Counted from the first letter of the stretch, positions 28,677-37,180 are shown. The stretch is DNA of 64,000 nucleotides from an uncultured Collinsella sp. (GCA_900544235.1 UQUL01000004.1:1-64000); one strand, 5' to 3'. Notes: generated by a model from the sequence alone, not told the origin. Numbers and translations: made by a program.

Positions 28677-29315
28677 ATGGAAATCTTCAACGCGACCAAC
28701 CTGCTCTACATTTGGGGCGGCTTTGTTAAGACAATCGAGATCTCGGCGCTGTCGATTTTTTTCTCGCTCATCTTTGGCACGGTGCTGGCGCTCGTTAAGA
28801 GCTATGCGCCCCGTCCATTCCGTATTTTGGTGAGCGCCTATATCGAGCTGTTCCGTTGCACGCCAAACCTGCTGTGGATTCTGTTTATCTACTTTACGGT
28901 GCAGGGTTTGGACATTGTGATTTCGACCATCGCCTTTACGCTGTTTACCAGCGCTGTTATGGCCGAGATTGTGCGCGGCGGCCTCAACTCGATTCCGCGC
29001 GGCCAGTTTGAGGCAGCGCAGAGCCAGGGCTTTGGCTTCTTTGCCACCATGCGCTACATCATTCTGCCTCAGACGTTTAAGACGATCATTCCAGCGCTGT
29101 TTAGCCAGTGCACGACTGTCATCAAGGACAGCTCGTATCTTTCGGGCATTAACGTGGCCGAGCTCATGTACACGGCAAACGTGGTGATGGCCCACGCGAT
29201 CGACCTGTCGCAGGTGCTTATGCTCTACGGCCTGGTGTTTGCGATGTACTTTGTGCTCAACTTTGGTATCTCGCTGCTGGTGAGGGCATATCAGAGGCGA
29301 ATGGTGGCAGCGTAG
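28677..29315 (+). CDS. Amino-acid ABC transporter permease 2
   Basis: The 212-residue protein is a second GlnP-type permease with FRCTPNLLWILFIYF and the coupling loop FEAAQSQGFGFFATMRYIILPQTFK, nearly matching that of permease 1. It starts three bases after the previous stop, so translation is coupled. A GGGACAG palindrome begins two bases after its TAG stop and probably ends or weakens the transcript. Confidence 0.94.
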   Translation: MEIFNATNLLYIWGGFVKTIEISALSIFFSLIFGTVLALVKSYAPRPFRILVSAYIELFRCTPNLLWILFIYFTVQGLDIVISTIAFTLFTSAVMAEIVRGGLNSIPRGQFEAAQSQGFGFFATMRYIILPQTFKTIIPALFSQCTTVIKDSSYLSGINVAELMYTANVVMAHAIDLSQVLMLYGLVFAMYFVLNFGISLLVRAYQRRMVAA

Positions 29316-29316
29316 A

Positions 29317-29347
29317 ATGTGGCAAAGGGACAGCCCCTTTGTCACAT
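29317..29347. repeat. GGGACAG palindrome G4
   Basis: ATGTGGCAAAGGG (29317-29329) pairs with CCCTTTGTCACAT (29335-29347) with one G-U pair; the tip makes AAAGGGACAGCCCC. It lies directly after the permease 2 stop codon. Confidence 0.8.
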
Positions 29348-29363
29348 AGAGAAAGGAATCGCG

Positions 29364-29987
29364 ATGAGCGATCTGGAGAACAAGAAGAATCCTGTGGTCA
29401 TTACCATCGCGCGCGACTTTGGCGCCGAGGGCCACGAGATTGGTCGCATGCTTGCCGACGAGTTGGGGATTCCGCTGTACGATAACGAGCTGCTGGTGCG
29501 TGCGTCGCTGCGCGCGGGCGAGTCGCTCGACAAGATGGCCGCCTACGACGAGCGTCTGGCCGTGGAGAACATGGCGTTTCTGCCCGACCGCTACGATGCG
29601 CGTTCGTACTCGGATAAGTTGTTCCAAAAGATGAGCCAGGTGATTTTGGATCTGGGCGAGACCGAGAGCTGCATTATCGAAGGCCGCCTGTCCGATTACC
29701 TGTTGCGTAACAATCCCAACCACATTGCCGTGTTGGTGACCGCTCCCTTTGAGGACCGCGTCGAGATCGTGCGCAAGAAGCGCGGACTTAACAAAAAGAA
29801 GGGCGCCAAGCTGGTCAAGCAGCAGCAGAAGGCGCGTGAGGCGTTCTACAAGCGTTACAGCGCCGGAAAGTGGAAGATGACGAGCGGAAAAGACATCGTC
29901 GTCAACCGTGCCAAGCTGGGCCGCGAAGGCTGCAAGGATGTCATCGCCGCAGCCTACCGCTACAAAGTAGCGCAACTCGAAGGCTAG
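29364..29987 (+). CDS. Cytidylate-kinase-like protein
   Basis: The 207-residue protein has the start of a P-loop kinase of the cytidylate kinase-like family: VVITIARDFGAEGHEIGRMLADELGIPLYDNELL, with the usual GxxGxxIgxxLA pattern in place of a strict Walker A. A central IIEGRLSDYLLR and a basic lid region (RKKRGLNKKKGAK) follow. It may phosphorylate a nucleotide, but members near other genes have unknown substrates, so it need not be the essential CMP kinase. The ATG at 29364 follows GAAAGGA. It ends at a strong palindrome shared with the opposite gene. Confidence 0.82.
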   Translation: MSDLENKKNPVVITIARDFGAEGHEIGRMLADELGIPLYDNELLVRASLRAGESLDKMAAYDERLAVENMAFLPDRYDARSYSDKLFQKMSQVILDLGETESCIIEGRLSDYLLRNNPNHIAVLVTAPFEDRVEIVRKKRGLNKKKGAKLVKQQQKAREAFYKRYSAGKWKMTSGKDIVVNRAKLGREGCKDVIAAAYRYKVAQLEG

Positions 29988-29993
29988 TCGATC

Positions 29994-30036
29994 AAAACCA
30001 CCACAAAGGGGACAGGCACCTTTGTGGTGGTTTTTG
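29994..30036. terminator. GGGACAG palindrome G5, bidirectional terminator
   Basis: AAAACCACCACAAAGG (29994-30009) pairs perfectly with its complement at 30019-30034, loop GGACAGGCA, and is flanked by A and T runs. It sits between convergent genes and should terminate both. The same arm word recurs at 34492-34522. Confidence 0.85.
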
Positions 30037-30038
30037 TT

Positions 30039-30917
30039 TTAGGCGGAGGGGAAGGCCTTGGTGAGACCGGCGCGCGTCTGCGTGTCGGTCTTTTGGTAGA
30101 TAGAGCTCAGGTGGCGCTGTACCATGCGCATCGAGATGCCGAGTTCCTCGGCGATTTGCTTGAGCGGGCGTTCGTCCTGTGTCACGGCTATGAGCACGTC
30201 AACTTCGCGTGGGGTGAGAGCGTGATCGGTGATGAAGGCCTGACGCTGCTCCTCGATACTCGGTGCTGCCAGCGCCTCCTCGGCAAGCTGTTGATGTTCG
30301 CGCTCCTGCTCGGTTTGGGGCAGGCGGAACAAGCCGGCTGCCACGAATGCTGCGCAGGCGGCGACGGGCAAAACGAGCGCGCCGATCATGATGAGGGCAA
30401 CGTTGCCCGAGGTCACGAGGGCAAGCGAGATGCCCGATGTAGTGAACGCACACACATTGTTGGCGGCGCGTCCCATGCCGGCCCAAAGGGCGGGCGCATG
30501 CATGCGCGGTGCCAGCTGTGTAAAGGTGGCGGTAAAGAACGTGACAAAAAAGCCCGAGCTCAGGTAAAAGACGACAAGGCCCAGGTTGGGATCAGCGCCG
30601 GCCTCCACGGCCAGGATGGAAATGGTCGAGAGCACGGCGATGCCGAGCATGACAAGTCCCATGTAGCGACGCTCGGCAAGATCAAAAATAAGACCGGCGG
30701 CAAGGCCGCTCGCCGCCAAAAAGAGGCGCGGCCATGTTTGTACGGCAATGGTGCCGTGGGCGTTGGAGAGTGTGACAACGTTGTCGAGGGTCGAGAACAA
30801 GCAGGCAAGAACCATGACGAGCGCGATGCTCCAGCATGCCTGTTTGGCGAGGGCATGAGAGAGCTCAACAAAGGGATTGATGGCAGGCCTTTCGGGGGGC
30901 GCGCTTGGCAATCGCAT
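30039..30917 (-). CDS. LuxR-family regulator with membrane helices
   Basis: The 292-residue protein has about six hydrophobic segments over residues 20-215 (WSIALVMVLACLFSTLDNVV, VMLGIAVLSTISILAV, VTFFTATFT, ALVLPVAACAAFVAAGL), then a linker and a C-terminal LuxR-type HTH (LTPREVDVLIAVTQDERPLKQIAEELGISMRMVQRHLSSIY). Membrane LuxR regulators of this layout are common in Coriobacteriia and are thought to sense a signal in or near the membrane; this one is shorter than the 12-helix versions. The ATG at 30917 follows AAAGG. It is divergent from the adhesin genes and may control them. Confidence 0.88.
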   Translation of the reverse strand: MRLPSAPPERPAINPFVELSHALAKQACWSIALVMVLACLFSTLDNVVTLSNAHGTIAVQTWPRLFLAASGLAAGLIFDLAERRYMGLVMLGIAVLSTISILAVEAGADPNLGLVVFYLSSGFFVTFFTATFTQLAPRMHAPALWAGMGRAANNVCAFTTSGISLALVTSGNVALIMIGALVLPVAACAAFVAAGLFRLPQTEQEREHQQLAEEALAAPSIEEQRQAFITDHALTPREVDVLIAVTQDERPLKQIAEELGISMRMVQRHLSSIYQKTDTQTRAGLTKAFPSA

Positions 30918-30986
30918 GCTCGTTGCCTTTTGCGCTGGCAGGTGCGCCACATGAGAATTTGTGCACCGGGATCCGGATATCTTCCC

Positions 30987-31001
30987 GTAACATGGTGTTA
31001 C
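30987..31001. promoter_or_regulatory. Palindrome GTAACATGGTGTTAC, candidate operator
   Basis: A perfect 6-3-6 inverted repeat in the short gap between the LuxR-type gene (-) and the first adhesin gene (+), 31 bases before the adhesin start. Position and symmetry suggest a binding site for a dimeric regulator; no experimental support. Confidence 0.45.
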
Positions 31002-31007
31002 AGAAGC

Positions 31008-31300
31008 ACCCCTTACGACAAGGAGGCTCACATGCGAAAGCAAATCCATGACAACCCAATCGACCACGGCCGCGCGTGCGCGCTCTCTCACGGAACGTGG
31101 CGTCGCGTGGGCGCCAAGCTCGCCTGCGCGGGGGCTTGCGCGCTCATGGTCGGTCAGCTGCTGCTACCCAGCGTGGCGCTCGCCGCCAAATGGGTCAACG
31201 TCGGCGGCACGCAGTACAACAAGGGCGCCGGCGACGAGGCCGGAACGTGGTCCTGGGACGGCGCCGACGACATGAAGCTCAACGGCTACGACGGTGCCGG
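31008..31300 (+). repeat. 293-bp direct repeat, copy 1
   Basis: This stretch, from 24 bases before the first adhesin start through its codon 90, is identical to 32693-32985 at the start of the second adhesin. Similarity falls off sharply after it. Confidence 0.93.
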
Positions 31301-32660
31301 CATCAGCGCTCAGGGCAACCTCACCATCGATGTGACGGGCACCAACACCATCACGGCCGATGCCGGTCAGAGCGCTATTGCTGTCAAGAACGGAAACCTT
31401 GCCATTACCGGCGATGGCACCCTTAATGCGACGGCTCAGACCGATGTGATTGCGGCAGAAGGCGACGGCAATGCGGGTGGCGATGTGACCATCAGCGGCG
31501 CCAACGTCAACGTGACGGCTTCGGGCGCAGTGAACAAAGCGACGGGCATTCGCGCGACGGCCGGCAGCGTGACGATCGATAAGGGCGCCGATGTCAAAAT
31601 CGAGGCGAAATCGGCGGAGGGGTCTTGGCGTCCAGCGGAGGGCATCTACGGTATCTTTGCCGATAACGTTCCCAACAGACATACTGCTCAGGAAGGCGAG
31701 CAGGAAGAACCGGATTATGTCTCCGTGCACGGGGGCGACGTCACGATCGATGCCGCCAATCTGTCAATCAAGACAGCCGATGCCTGGCAGGTTTCTGCGT
31801 GCATCAATACGGTCGGTATCAAAAAGAATACCCTCATGAAAATCGTCAACGGAGCCGATGTCGCGCTTTCCGCCGGCAGTGCGGCTTCGCTCTCGGCGGG
31901 CATCAGCGCACGTTCGCAAAGCGGTGCGGTGTGGATGCTTGTCGAGGAGTCGAATCTTACGTCTCGAAGCCTGTCTGCTGCAAACGGCATCGATGCCGCC
32001 CGCAATCAAAGTTTTGGAATCATGGCAGATGCAAACACCGGGTCGGAAACGCCTCGTATCAAGATTCGCAAATCGAAGATTGAGGCTTCGGGTGCGACTG
32101 CGGGAATCTATGCGATCAACTGCAACGTCGCGACTGCGACGCTGTTCCGTGCTGCAATGATTGATTTGAGCTGGGGCGAGTCGCGCGGGAACGCGATGAT
32201 TACGACTCCGACGGATGGTGCCGTGCGCGATGTGAAAAAGGTTGTTGATACGGGGAAATGGCCGAGCTCCCAGAACGGGCAGGTCGTCGGTGTTGCCGGT
32301 TCGTCTGCTATTACGGATATCGTCGGTTCTGCCGAGGTCGCCCATGATGTAGTGATTGATTTTGGAGACGGACAGGAGCCGGAGCCGACGCCGGGGCCTG
32401 AGCCGACGCCGGAGCCCGATCCCGACCCCATACCCAATCCCGAGCAGAAGCCTGGCCTCAAGCCCGTAGACAAGGACGTAAAGACCACCACGGCGGTCAC
32501 CAAGACCGTTACGACCAAGACTGCCGCCGGCGCCAAAAACGCTTCCGGTGTTCTGGCTGCCACAGGCGACAACGCCGCGACGGCGGCGGCCGCCCTCGGC
32601 ATCGCCGGTGCGTCCGTCATCGGCGCCGGCTTCGTCGCGTCCAAGCGCCGCGACCGCTAG
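31032..32660 (+). CDS. Cell-wall-anchored surface protein 1 (LAATG signal)
   Basis: The 542-residue protein has a long signal peptide (RVGAKLACAGACALMVGQLL, cut after about ALA-A). A body of beta-helix-like repeats follows, rich in GN-L-I-G and GADV patterns (GNLTIDVTG, GNLAITGDGTLNA, GGDVTISGANVNV), then a Pro/Glu linker of EPTPGPEPTPEPDP type. The C-terminal sorting signal has LAATGD, a hydrophobic stretch and KRRDR. It is exported and probably joined to the wall by a sortase; LAxTG is the motif of class E enzymes. What it binds is unknown. AAGGAGG precedes the ATG. A close paralogue follows. Confidence 0.88.
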   Translation: MRKQIHDNPIDHGRACALSHGTWRRVGAKLACAGACALMVGQLLLPSVALAAKWVNVGGTQYNKGAGDEAGTWSWDGADDMKLNGYDGAGISAQGNLTIDVTGTNTITADAGQSAIAVKNGNLAITGDGTLNATAQTDVIAAEGDGNAGGDVTISGANVNVTASGAVNKATGIRATAGSVTIDKGADVKIEAKSAEGSWRPAEGIYGIFADNVPNRHTAQEGEQEEPDYVSVHGGDVTIDAANLSIKTADAWQVSACINTVGIKKNTLMKIVNGADVALSAGSAASLSAGISARSQSGAVWMLVEESNLTSRSLSAANGIDAARNQSFGIMADANTGSETPRIKIRKSKIEASGATAGIYAINCNVATATLFRAAMIDLSWGESRGNAMITTPTDGAVRDVKKVVDTGKWPSSQNGQVVGVAGSSAITDIVGSAEVAHDVVIDFGDGQEPEPTPGPEPTPEPDPDPIPNPEQKPGLKPVDKDVKTTTAVTKTVTTKTAAGAKNASGVLAATGDNAATAAAALGIAGASVIGAGFVASKRRDR

Positions 32661-32692
32661 CGCAAGCTTCCGCAACATAAAACAGCGGAGGT

Positions 32693-32985
32693 ACCCCTTA
32701 CGACAAGGAGGCTCACATGCGAAAGCAAATCCATGACAACCCAATCGACCACGGCCGCGCGTGCGCGCTCTCTCACGGAACGTGGCGTCGCGTGGGCGCC
32801 AAGCTCGCCTGCGCGGGGGCTTGCGCGCTCATGGTCGGTCAGCTGCTGCTACCCAGCGTGGCGCTCGCCGCCAAATGGGTCAACGTCGGCGGCACGCAGT
32901 ACAACAAGGGCGCCGGCGACGAGGCCGGAACGTGGTCCTGGGACGGCGCCGACGACATGAAGCTCAACGGCTACGACGGTGCCGG
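32693..32985 (+). repeat. 293-bp direct repeat, copy 2
   Basis: Second copy of 31008-31300, at an offset of exactly 1,685 bp, covering the ribosome-binding site, signal peptide and first 90 codons of the second adhesin. Recombination between copies would delete or fuse the genes. Confidence 0.93.
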
Positions 32986-34280
32986 TATCAGCGCTCAGGG
33001 CAACCTCAATATCGGCGTGACGGGCACCAACACCGTAACGGCCGATTCCTTGCAGAGCGCTATCGAGGTCAAGGACGGCAACCTTGCCATCACGGGGGAG
33101 GGAACCCTCAACGCGACGGCCGAACCACAGAAGAGCAGGAGCGCTGTTAAGGTCGAGTGCGGTAGCCTCGCCATCTCGGGCGACGTGACTCTCAACGCGA
33201 CGGCCGGGACCGATACGATAGCGGTTTCGGGGGACGGTAAGGCCGGCGGTGACGTGGACATCCGCGGTGCCAACGTTAACGTGACGGCAACGAACAAAGT
33301 GCCTCATACCATCGGCATTCATACGCGGGCAGGCAACATAACCATTAACGAGGGCGCCGACGTCCACGTTGAGGCGGAGGCGAATGGGGGGGCTCAATGC
33401 CGTTGCAGTCTATGCCGAAAACATCTCCTCCGAGCATGGAGGCCGCATCGCGGTGGATAACGCAAAATTAGATGCGGCGGCGCGTAATGCAAACATGTTG
33501 TCGGTCGCCCTGTATTCGTCCGGGGGTAAGGATACATATTTGAGTATTACCAACGGGGCGGATGTTACGCTCGTGGCGAGTGATAGTGCCGAGGTTTTGG
33601 ATGGTGTTTGGATGCGCGCGCAGGACGGCGTGTCGCGGGTGCTCGTCGAGAATTCGAGCCTTACAGTTCGATGCGGTGACGGAACTGGCCACAGTCGTAA
33701 ACATGGCTACGGAATATATTCCCAGTCCGGCTCCCAGTCCGCCATCCCTCGAATTGACATCATTAATTCAAATGTTGAGGTGTCGGGTAATGCAGCGGCA
33801 ATCTACGCTGTCAATCAAGGTGATGCAGCCCCTTGTCTCTCAATTGATGGCGGATCGGTAGTTACGACTCCCGCCGGCGGCACTGTGCGAGAAACTACGG
33901 GAAACGGACTCGTCATCGGTGCTGCCGGGTCGTCCACTATCCAGGATGTTAGGACCTCCGACGAGGTTGCCCGCAGCGTGGTAATCAGCTCCGGAGATGC
34001 GGTCGAGCCTGAGCCCACGCCGCAGCCTGAGCCTACCCCGGCTCCCACGCCGCAGCCAGGCGGCGGAAGTGAGACTGGCACGCCGTCCGTGACGCTGACT
34101 CAGGCGAGTTCCACGACTGCTGCCTCCAAGCCGGCCGCGAAGGCCACCGCTGCCCAGAAGTCCGTGGGCACTCTGGCCGCCACGGGCGACAACGCCGCGA
34201 CGGCGGCAGCGGCCCTTGGCATCGCCGGCGCAACCGTTGCCGCTGCCGGCATCGCCGCAACCAAGCGCCGCAAGCGCTAG
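32717..34280 (+). pseudogene. Cell-wall-anchored surface protein 2, frameshifted at a G7 run
   Basis: The first frame runs from 32717 to 33460 (247 residues) and the matching rest continues one frame off up to 34280. The switch falls at a run of seven G near 33386-33392; with six G a single 520-residue protein results. It would have the same signal peptide as its neighbour, a divergent repeat body (GNLAITGEGTLNA, GGDVDIRGANVNV), a QPEPTPAPTPQP linker and the sorting signal LAATGD with a KRRKR tail. It may be a real mutation, a phase-variable switch or a sequencing error. As written, the product is truncated and not anchored. Confidence 0.85.
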
Positions 34281-34318
34281 GCTTTTGGTGGCAGCGCCCA
34301 TTCTCGGCTTTTACAAAA

Positions 34319-34454
34319 TCTCGATCTGTAACACCAAACCTGATAGTTGGGCTCTAGGTGTTACAGATTGAGACGAACTGTTCAGCCGCTAACCTAACGT
34401 CTCGATCTGTAACACGTGGCGAGGAATTTGGTCTCTAACTGTTACAGATTGAGA
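34319..34454. repeat. Array of two 55-bp hairpin elements (copies A and B)
   Basis: Copies at 34319-34373 and 34400-34454 are each 15 + 25 + 15 bases: TCTCGATCTGTAACA, a variable middle, TGTTACAGATTGAGA. Their starts are 81 bp apart. Four more copies lie at 49831-50151. The array is between convergent genes. Confidence 0.92.
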
Positions 34455-34491
34455 CAAACGTCGGAATTGGTTCGCCGGCCAAGTCCCCGAC

Positions 34492-34522
34492 CACCACAAA
34501 GGTGCATGTCCCCTTTGTGGTG
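34492..34522. repeat. GGGACAG palindrome G6
   Basis: CACCACAAAGG (34492-34502) pairs with CCTTTGTGGTG (34512-34522); read on the minus strand the loop is GGACATGCA. The arms are the same as those of the terminator at 29994. Confidence 0.8.
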
Positions 34523-34540
34523 ATGGGTTGGCCGGCATAG

Positions 34541-34578
34541 AAAAAGTCCCCGCCGGGCGTGTGCTCGACGGGGACTTT
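34541..34578 (-). terminator. Terminator of the nfn genes
   Basis: AAAGTCCCCG (34543-34552) pairs with CGGGGACTTT (34569-34578); on the minus strand a T run follows. It lies just after the nfnB stop. Confidence 0.88.
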
Positions 34579-34606
34579 GCCGTTTGATGGCTAACGCTGT
34601 AGGTGA

Positions 34607-36016
34607 TTACTCGCCCAGCAGGCTCTTGGTGATGGAAGCGGCGGCCTTCTTGCCGGCGCCCATCGCCAGAATGACCGTAGCGGCACCGGTGACGATGTCG
34701 CCGCCGGCCCAGATGCGGGGATCGGTGGTCTGGCCGGTCTCCTCGTCGGCGACGATGTAGCCCCACTTGTTGAGCTCCATCTTGCCGCCGATCTTCTTTG
34801 CGAAGGGGTTGGCGTTGGTACCGATAGCCGAGATTGCGACGTCGCAGGGAATCTCCTCGATGGCGCCCTCGATGGGCACCGGGCGACGACGGCCGGACTC
34901 ATCGGGCTCGCCGAGCTCCATCTTCTGGACCTTGACGGCGCACACGGAGCCGTCCTCGCCAGCGACAAACTCGAGCGGGGAAACGAGCGGCAGAACCTCG
35001 ACGCCCTCGGCCTTGGCGTGGTGCAGCTCGGCACGACGGCAGGGCATCTCGTCCTCGGTACGACGGTAGGCGATGATGGCGTGCTCAGCGCCCAGGCGCT
35101 TGGCGGTACGGACGGCGTCCATAGCCACGTTGCCGCCACCAAAGACAACGACGTTCTTGCCGTGCTTGGTGGGGGTGTCGTACTCGGGGAACTTGTTGGC
35201 CTTCATCAGGTTCACGCGGGTGAGGTACTCGTTCGCGAAGAAGACGTTGGGCAGGTTCTCGCCGGGGACGTTGAGGAACTTGGGCAGGCCAGCGCCGGTC
35301 GCCACGTAGATGGCGTCGAAGCCCTGCTCGAACAGCTCCTCGGCCGTGGCCATGTTGCCCACGACGGAGTTGTACTCAAACTTGACGCCCATGTCCTCCA
35401 GGCCGTCAATCTCGCGCTTGACGACCGCCTTGGGCAGACGGAACTCGGGGATGCCGTAGACCAGCACGCCGCCGCCGGTAAAGAAGGCCTCAAAGACGGT
35501 GACGTCAAAGCCGTTGCGGGCGAGCTCGCCGGCGCAGGTGATGCCGGACGGGCCGGAACCGACGACGGCGACCTTCTTGCCGTTCTTGGGAGCCATCTTG
35601 GGCGTGGAGGCGAGCTCGGGGCGGTCGCCCAGGAAGCGCTCGAGCTGGCCGATGGCCACGGGCTCGGACTTCTTACCACGGATGCACTTGCCCTCGCACT
35701 GGTTCTCCTGTGGGCAGACGCGGCCGCAGATAGCGGGAAGCATGGAGTCCTCGCGGATGGTATCGAGGGCGCCGCCGAAGTCCTTCGCGCGGATCTGCTC
35801 GATAAAGCGGGGGATGTTGATGTTGACGGGGCAGCCCTCAACACAGAACGGCTTCTTGCAGTTGAGGCAGCGCTCGGCCTCGGCCAGCGCCATCTCCTCG
35901 GTGAAGCCCTTGTCGACGGGGCGGAAGTCGCAGGCGCGCTCGGCAGCCGGCTCCTCGTTATCGGGGGTGCGGGGCGACTTCATATCGGCAACGAAACGAC
36001 CGTTAACTAGTGGCAT
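34607..36016 (-). CDS. nfnB: NfnB-like subunit, NADPH-binding (GltD-type) flavoprotein
   Basis: The 469-residue protein has an N-terminal Fe-S domain with CLNCKKPFCVEGCPV and CGRVCPQENQCEGKCIRG, then two nucleotide folds (VAVVGSGPSGITCAGELARNG and VVVFGGGNVAMDAVRTAKRL) and the C-terminal IWAGGDIVTGAATVILAMGAG. Alone it looks like the small subunit of glutamate synthase, but it overlaps by 10 bases with an NfnA-type partner. Together they would form the bifurcating NADH-dependent ferredoxin:NADP oxidoreductase. No glutamate synthase large subunit is near. Cytoplasmic. Confidence 0.9.
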   Translation of the reverse strand: MPLVNGRFVADMKSPRTPDNEEPAAERACDFRPVDKGFTEEMALAEAERCLNCKKPFCVEGCPVNINIPRFIEQIRAKDFGGALDTIREDSMLPAICGRVCPQENQCEGKCIRGKKSEPVAIGQLERFLGDRPELASTPKMAPKNGKKVAVVGSGPSGITCAGELARNGFDVTVFEAFFTGGGVLVYGIPEFRLPKAVVKREIDGLEDMGVKFEYNSVVGNMATAEELFEQGFDAIYVATGAGLPKFLNVPGENLPNVFFANEYLTRVNLMKANKFPEYDTPTKHGKNVVVFGGGNVAMDAVRTAKRLGAEHAIIAYRRTEDEMPCRRAELHHAKAEGVEVLPLVSPLEFVAGEDGSVCAVKVQKMELGEPDESGRRRPVPIEGAIEEIPCDVAISAIGTNANPFAKKIGGKMELNKWGYIVADEETGQTTDPRIWAGGDIVTGAATVILAMGAGKKAAASITKSLLGE

Positions 36017-36846
36017 GCGCAGCTCTTTTCCTCATAGGCCTTGAGGGACTCGCCCTCTTCGGAACGGTAAGCGGCCTGGCGGGCACGAAGGTCATCCCAG
36101 TCGACCAGGGTGGCATCGAAGTCGGGGCCGTCGACGCAAGCGAACTTGGTCACGCCGCCCACCTCGACGCGGCAGCAGCCGCACATGCCGGTGCCGTCAA
36201 CCATGATGGGGTTGAGGGACGCGGTGATGGGGGTGTCGTACTTCTGGGCGGTGAGGGTCGAGAACTTCATCATCGGAACGGGGCCGACGCAGAAGACCTG
36301 GCTCACGGCCTTGTCCTGCAGCAGGCGCTCCAGCGGAGCGGTGACAACGCCCTGCTCGCCGTAGGAGCCGTCGTCAGTGGTGATGTGGATGTGGCCCTCG
36401 TCGAGGAGCTCGCGGAACTGGTCCTCCATGAGCAGGAGGTCCTTGGTGCGAGCGCCCATGATGGCGTGGACCTCATGACCGGTCTCGACCAGGTGCTTGG
36501 CGACCGGGAAGGCAATTGCCAGGCCGACGCCGCCGCCAATGACGGCGCAGGGGCCCTCGGCCATCTCGGTGGGAACGCCCAGCGGGCCTACGACGTCGCG
36601 CAGCGACTCGCCGGCCTCGTATGTGGACAGCATCTCGGTGGTCTTGCCGATCACCATGAAGATGAACTCGACCCAGCCCTCGTCACCGTTCCAGCCGGCC
36701 AGGGTAAACGGGACACGCTCGCCCGTCTCGTTGGCGCGGACCATGAGGAACTGTCCAGCGTGCGCATGCTTGGCGATTGCGGGCGCCTCGATGCGGAACT
36801 TGAACACCTTCTCCGAGAACTGCGTCTTCTCCAGGATCTTATACAT
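36007..36846 (-). CDS. nfnA: NfnA-like subunit, FAD/NAD-binding with [2Fe-2S] site
   Basis: The 279-residue protein has a ferredoxin-reductase-like FAD domain (AGQFLMVRANETGERVPFTL), a NAD-binding domain (CAVIGGGVGLAIAFPVAKHL) and a C-terminal cluster site GTGMCGCCRVEVGG with a later ACVDGPDFDA. This is the layout of NfnA and of the dihydroorotate dehydrogenase electron-transfer subunit. The overlap with the NfnB gene favours Nfn, which links NADH, NADPH and reduced ferredoxin. It begins after an AGAGAGGGG-type site. Confidence 0.9.
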   Translation of the reverse strand: MYKILEKTQFSEKVFKFRIEAPAIAKHAHAGQFLMVRANETGERVPFTLAGWNGDEGWVEFIFMVIGKTTEMLSTYEAGESLRDVVGPLGVPTEMAEGPCAVIGGGVGLAIAFPVAKHLVETGHEVHAIMGARTKDLLLMEDQFRELLDEGHIHITTDDGSYGEQGVVTAPLERLLQDKAVSQVFCVGPVPMMKFSTLTAQKYDTPITASLNPIMVDGTGMCGCCRVEVGGVTKFACVDGPDFDATLVDWDDLRARQAAYRSEEGESLKAYEEKSCACH

Positions 36847-37019
36847 AGAACCCCTCTCTTGTTAGGGCCGCCGAACCGTGCCTCCACGGAAATGGACGGT
36901 AGCCCGAATAAAACCGTACGCGCACAGGCGTTGTGCAGACATACGGTGCAAATTATACCCTCATGGACATGTCACTTACGTGTGTCTTCGGCTGTTGGGA
37001 GCAGGGTTTATCCACTTTG

Positions 37020-37062
37020 GCCTACCAAAGGGGGAGAGGTTTATTTTGGTCGGTTTTATCAG
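37020..37062. repeat. GGGACAG-related repeat G7, degenerate
   Basis: ACCAAA and TTTGGT bracket GGGGGAGAGGTTTATT, resembling the loop of the element at 21578 with changes. It precedes a strong hairpin. Confidence 0.45.
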
Positions 37063-37072
37063 GTAAAACGGC

Positions 37073-37114
37073 AAAGGGGGCCGGCCTCGCGCTTCGGTGA
37101 GGCCGGCCCCCTTT
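37073..37114. terminator. Perfect 16-bp hairpin downstream of pth
   Basis: AAAGGGGGCCGGCCTC (37073-37088) pairs perfectly with its complement at 37099-37114, around a loop containing GCTTCG. It lies between pth and nfnA, both on the minus strand, and can terminate the pth transcript. Confidence 0.75.
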
Positions 37115-37180
37115 GGGGTGCTATGCATGTATGTCGGCGCGCGGTTGATTGCGATGCCGCAACTGGGGCGTTTCCGCAGG

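Noticed and set aside
30024..32660. An 878-codon plus-strand frame that would extend the first adhesin upstream
   Set aside because: The extra part overlaps the LuxR gene on the other strand; a signal peptide and AAGGAGG site mark the true start at 31032.
34607..36016. Glutamate synthase small subunit (gltD)
   Set aside because: The protein family fits, but the overlapping NfnA-type partner and the absence of a large subunit make NfnB the better call.
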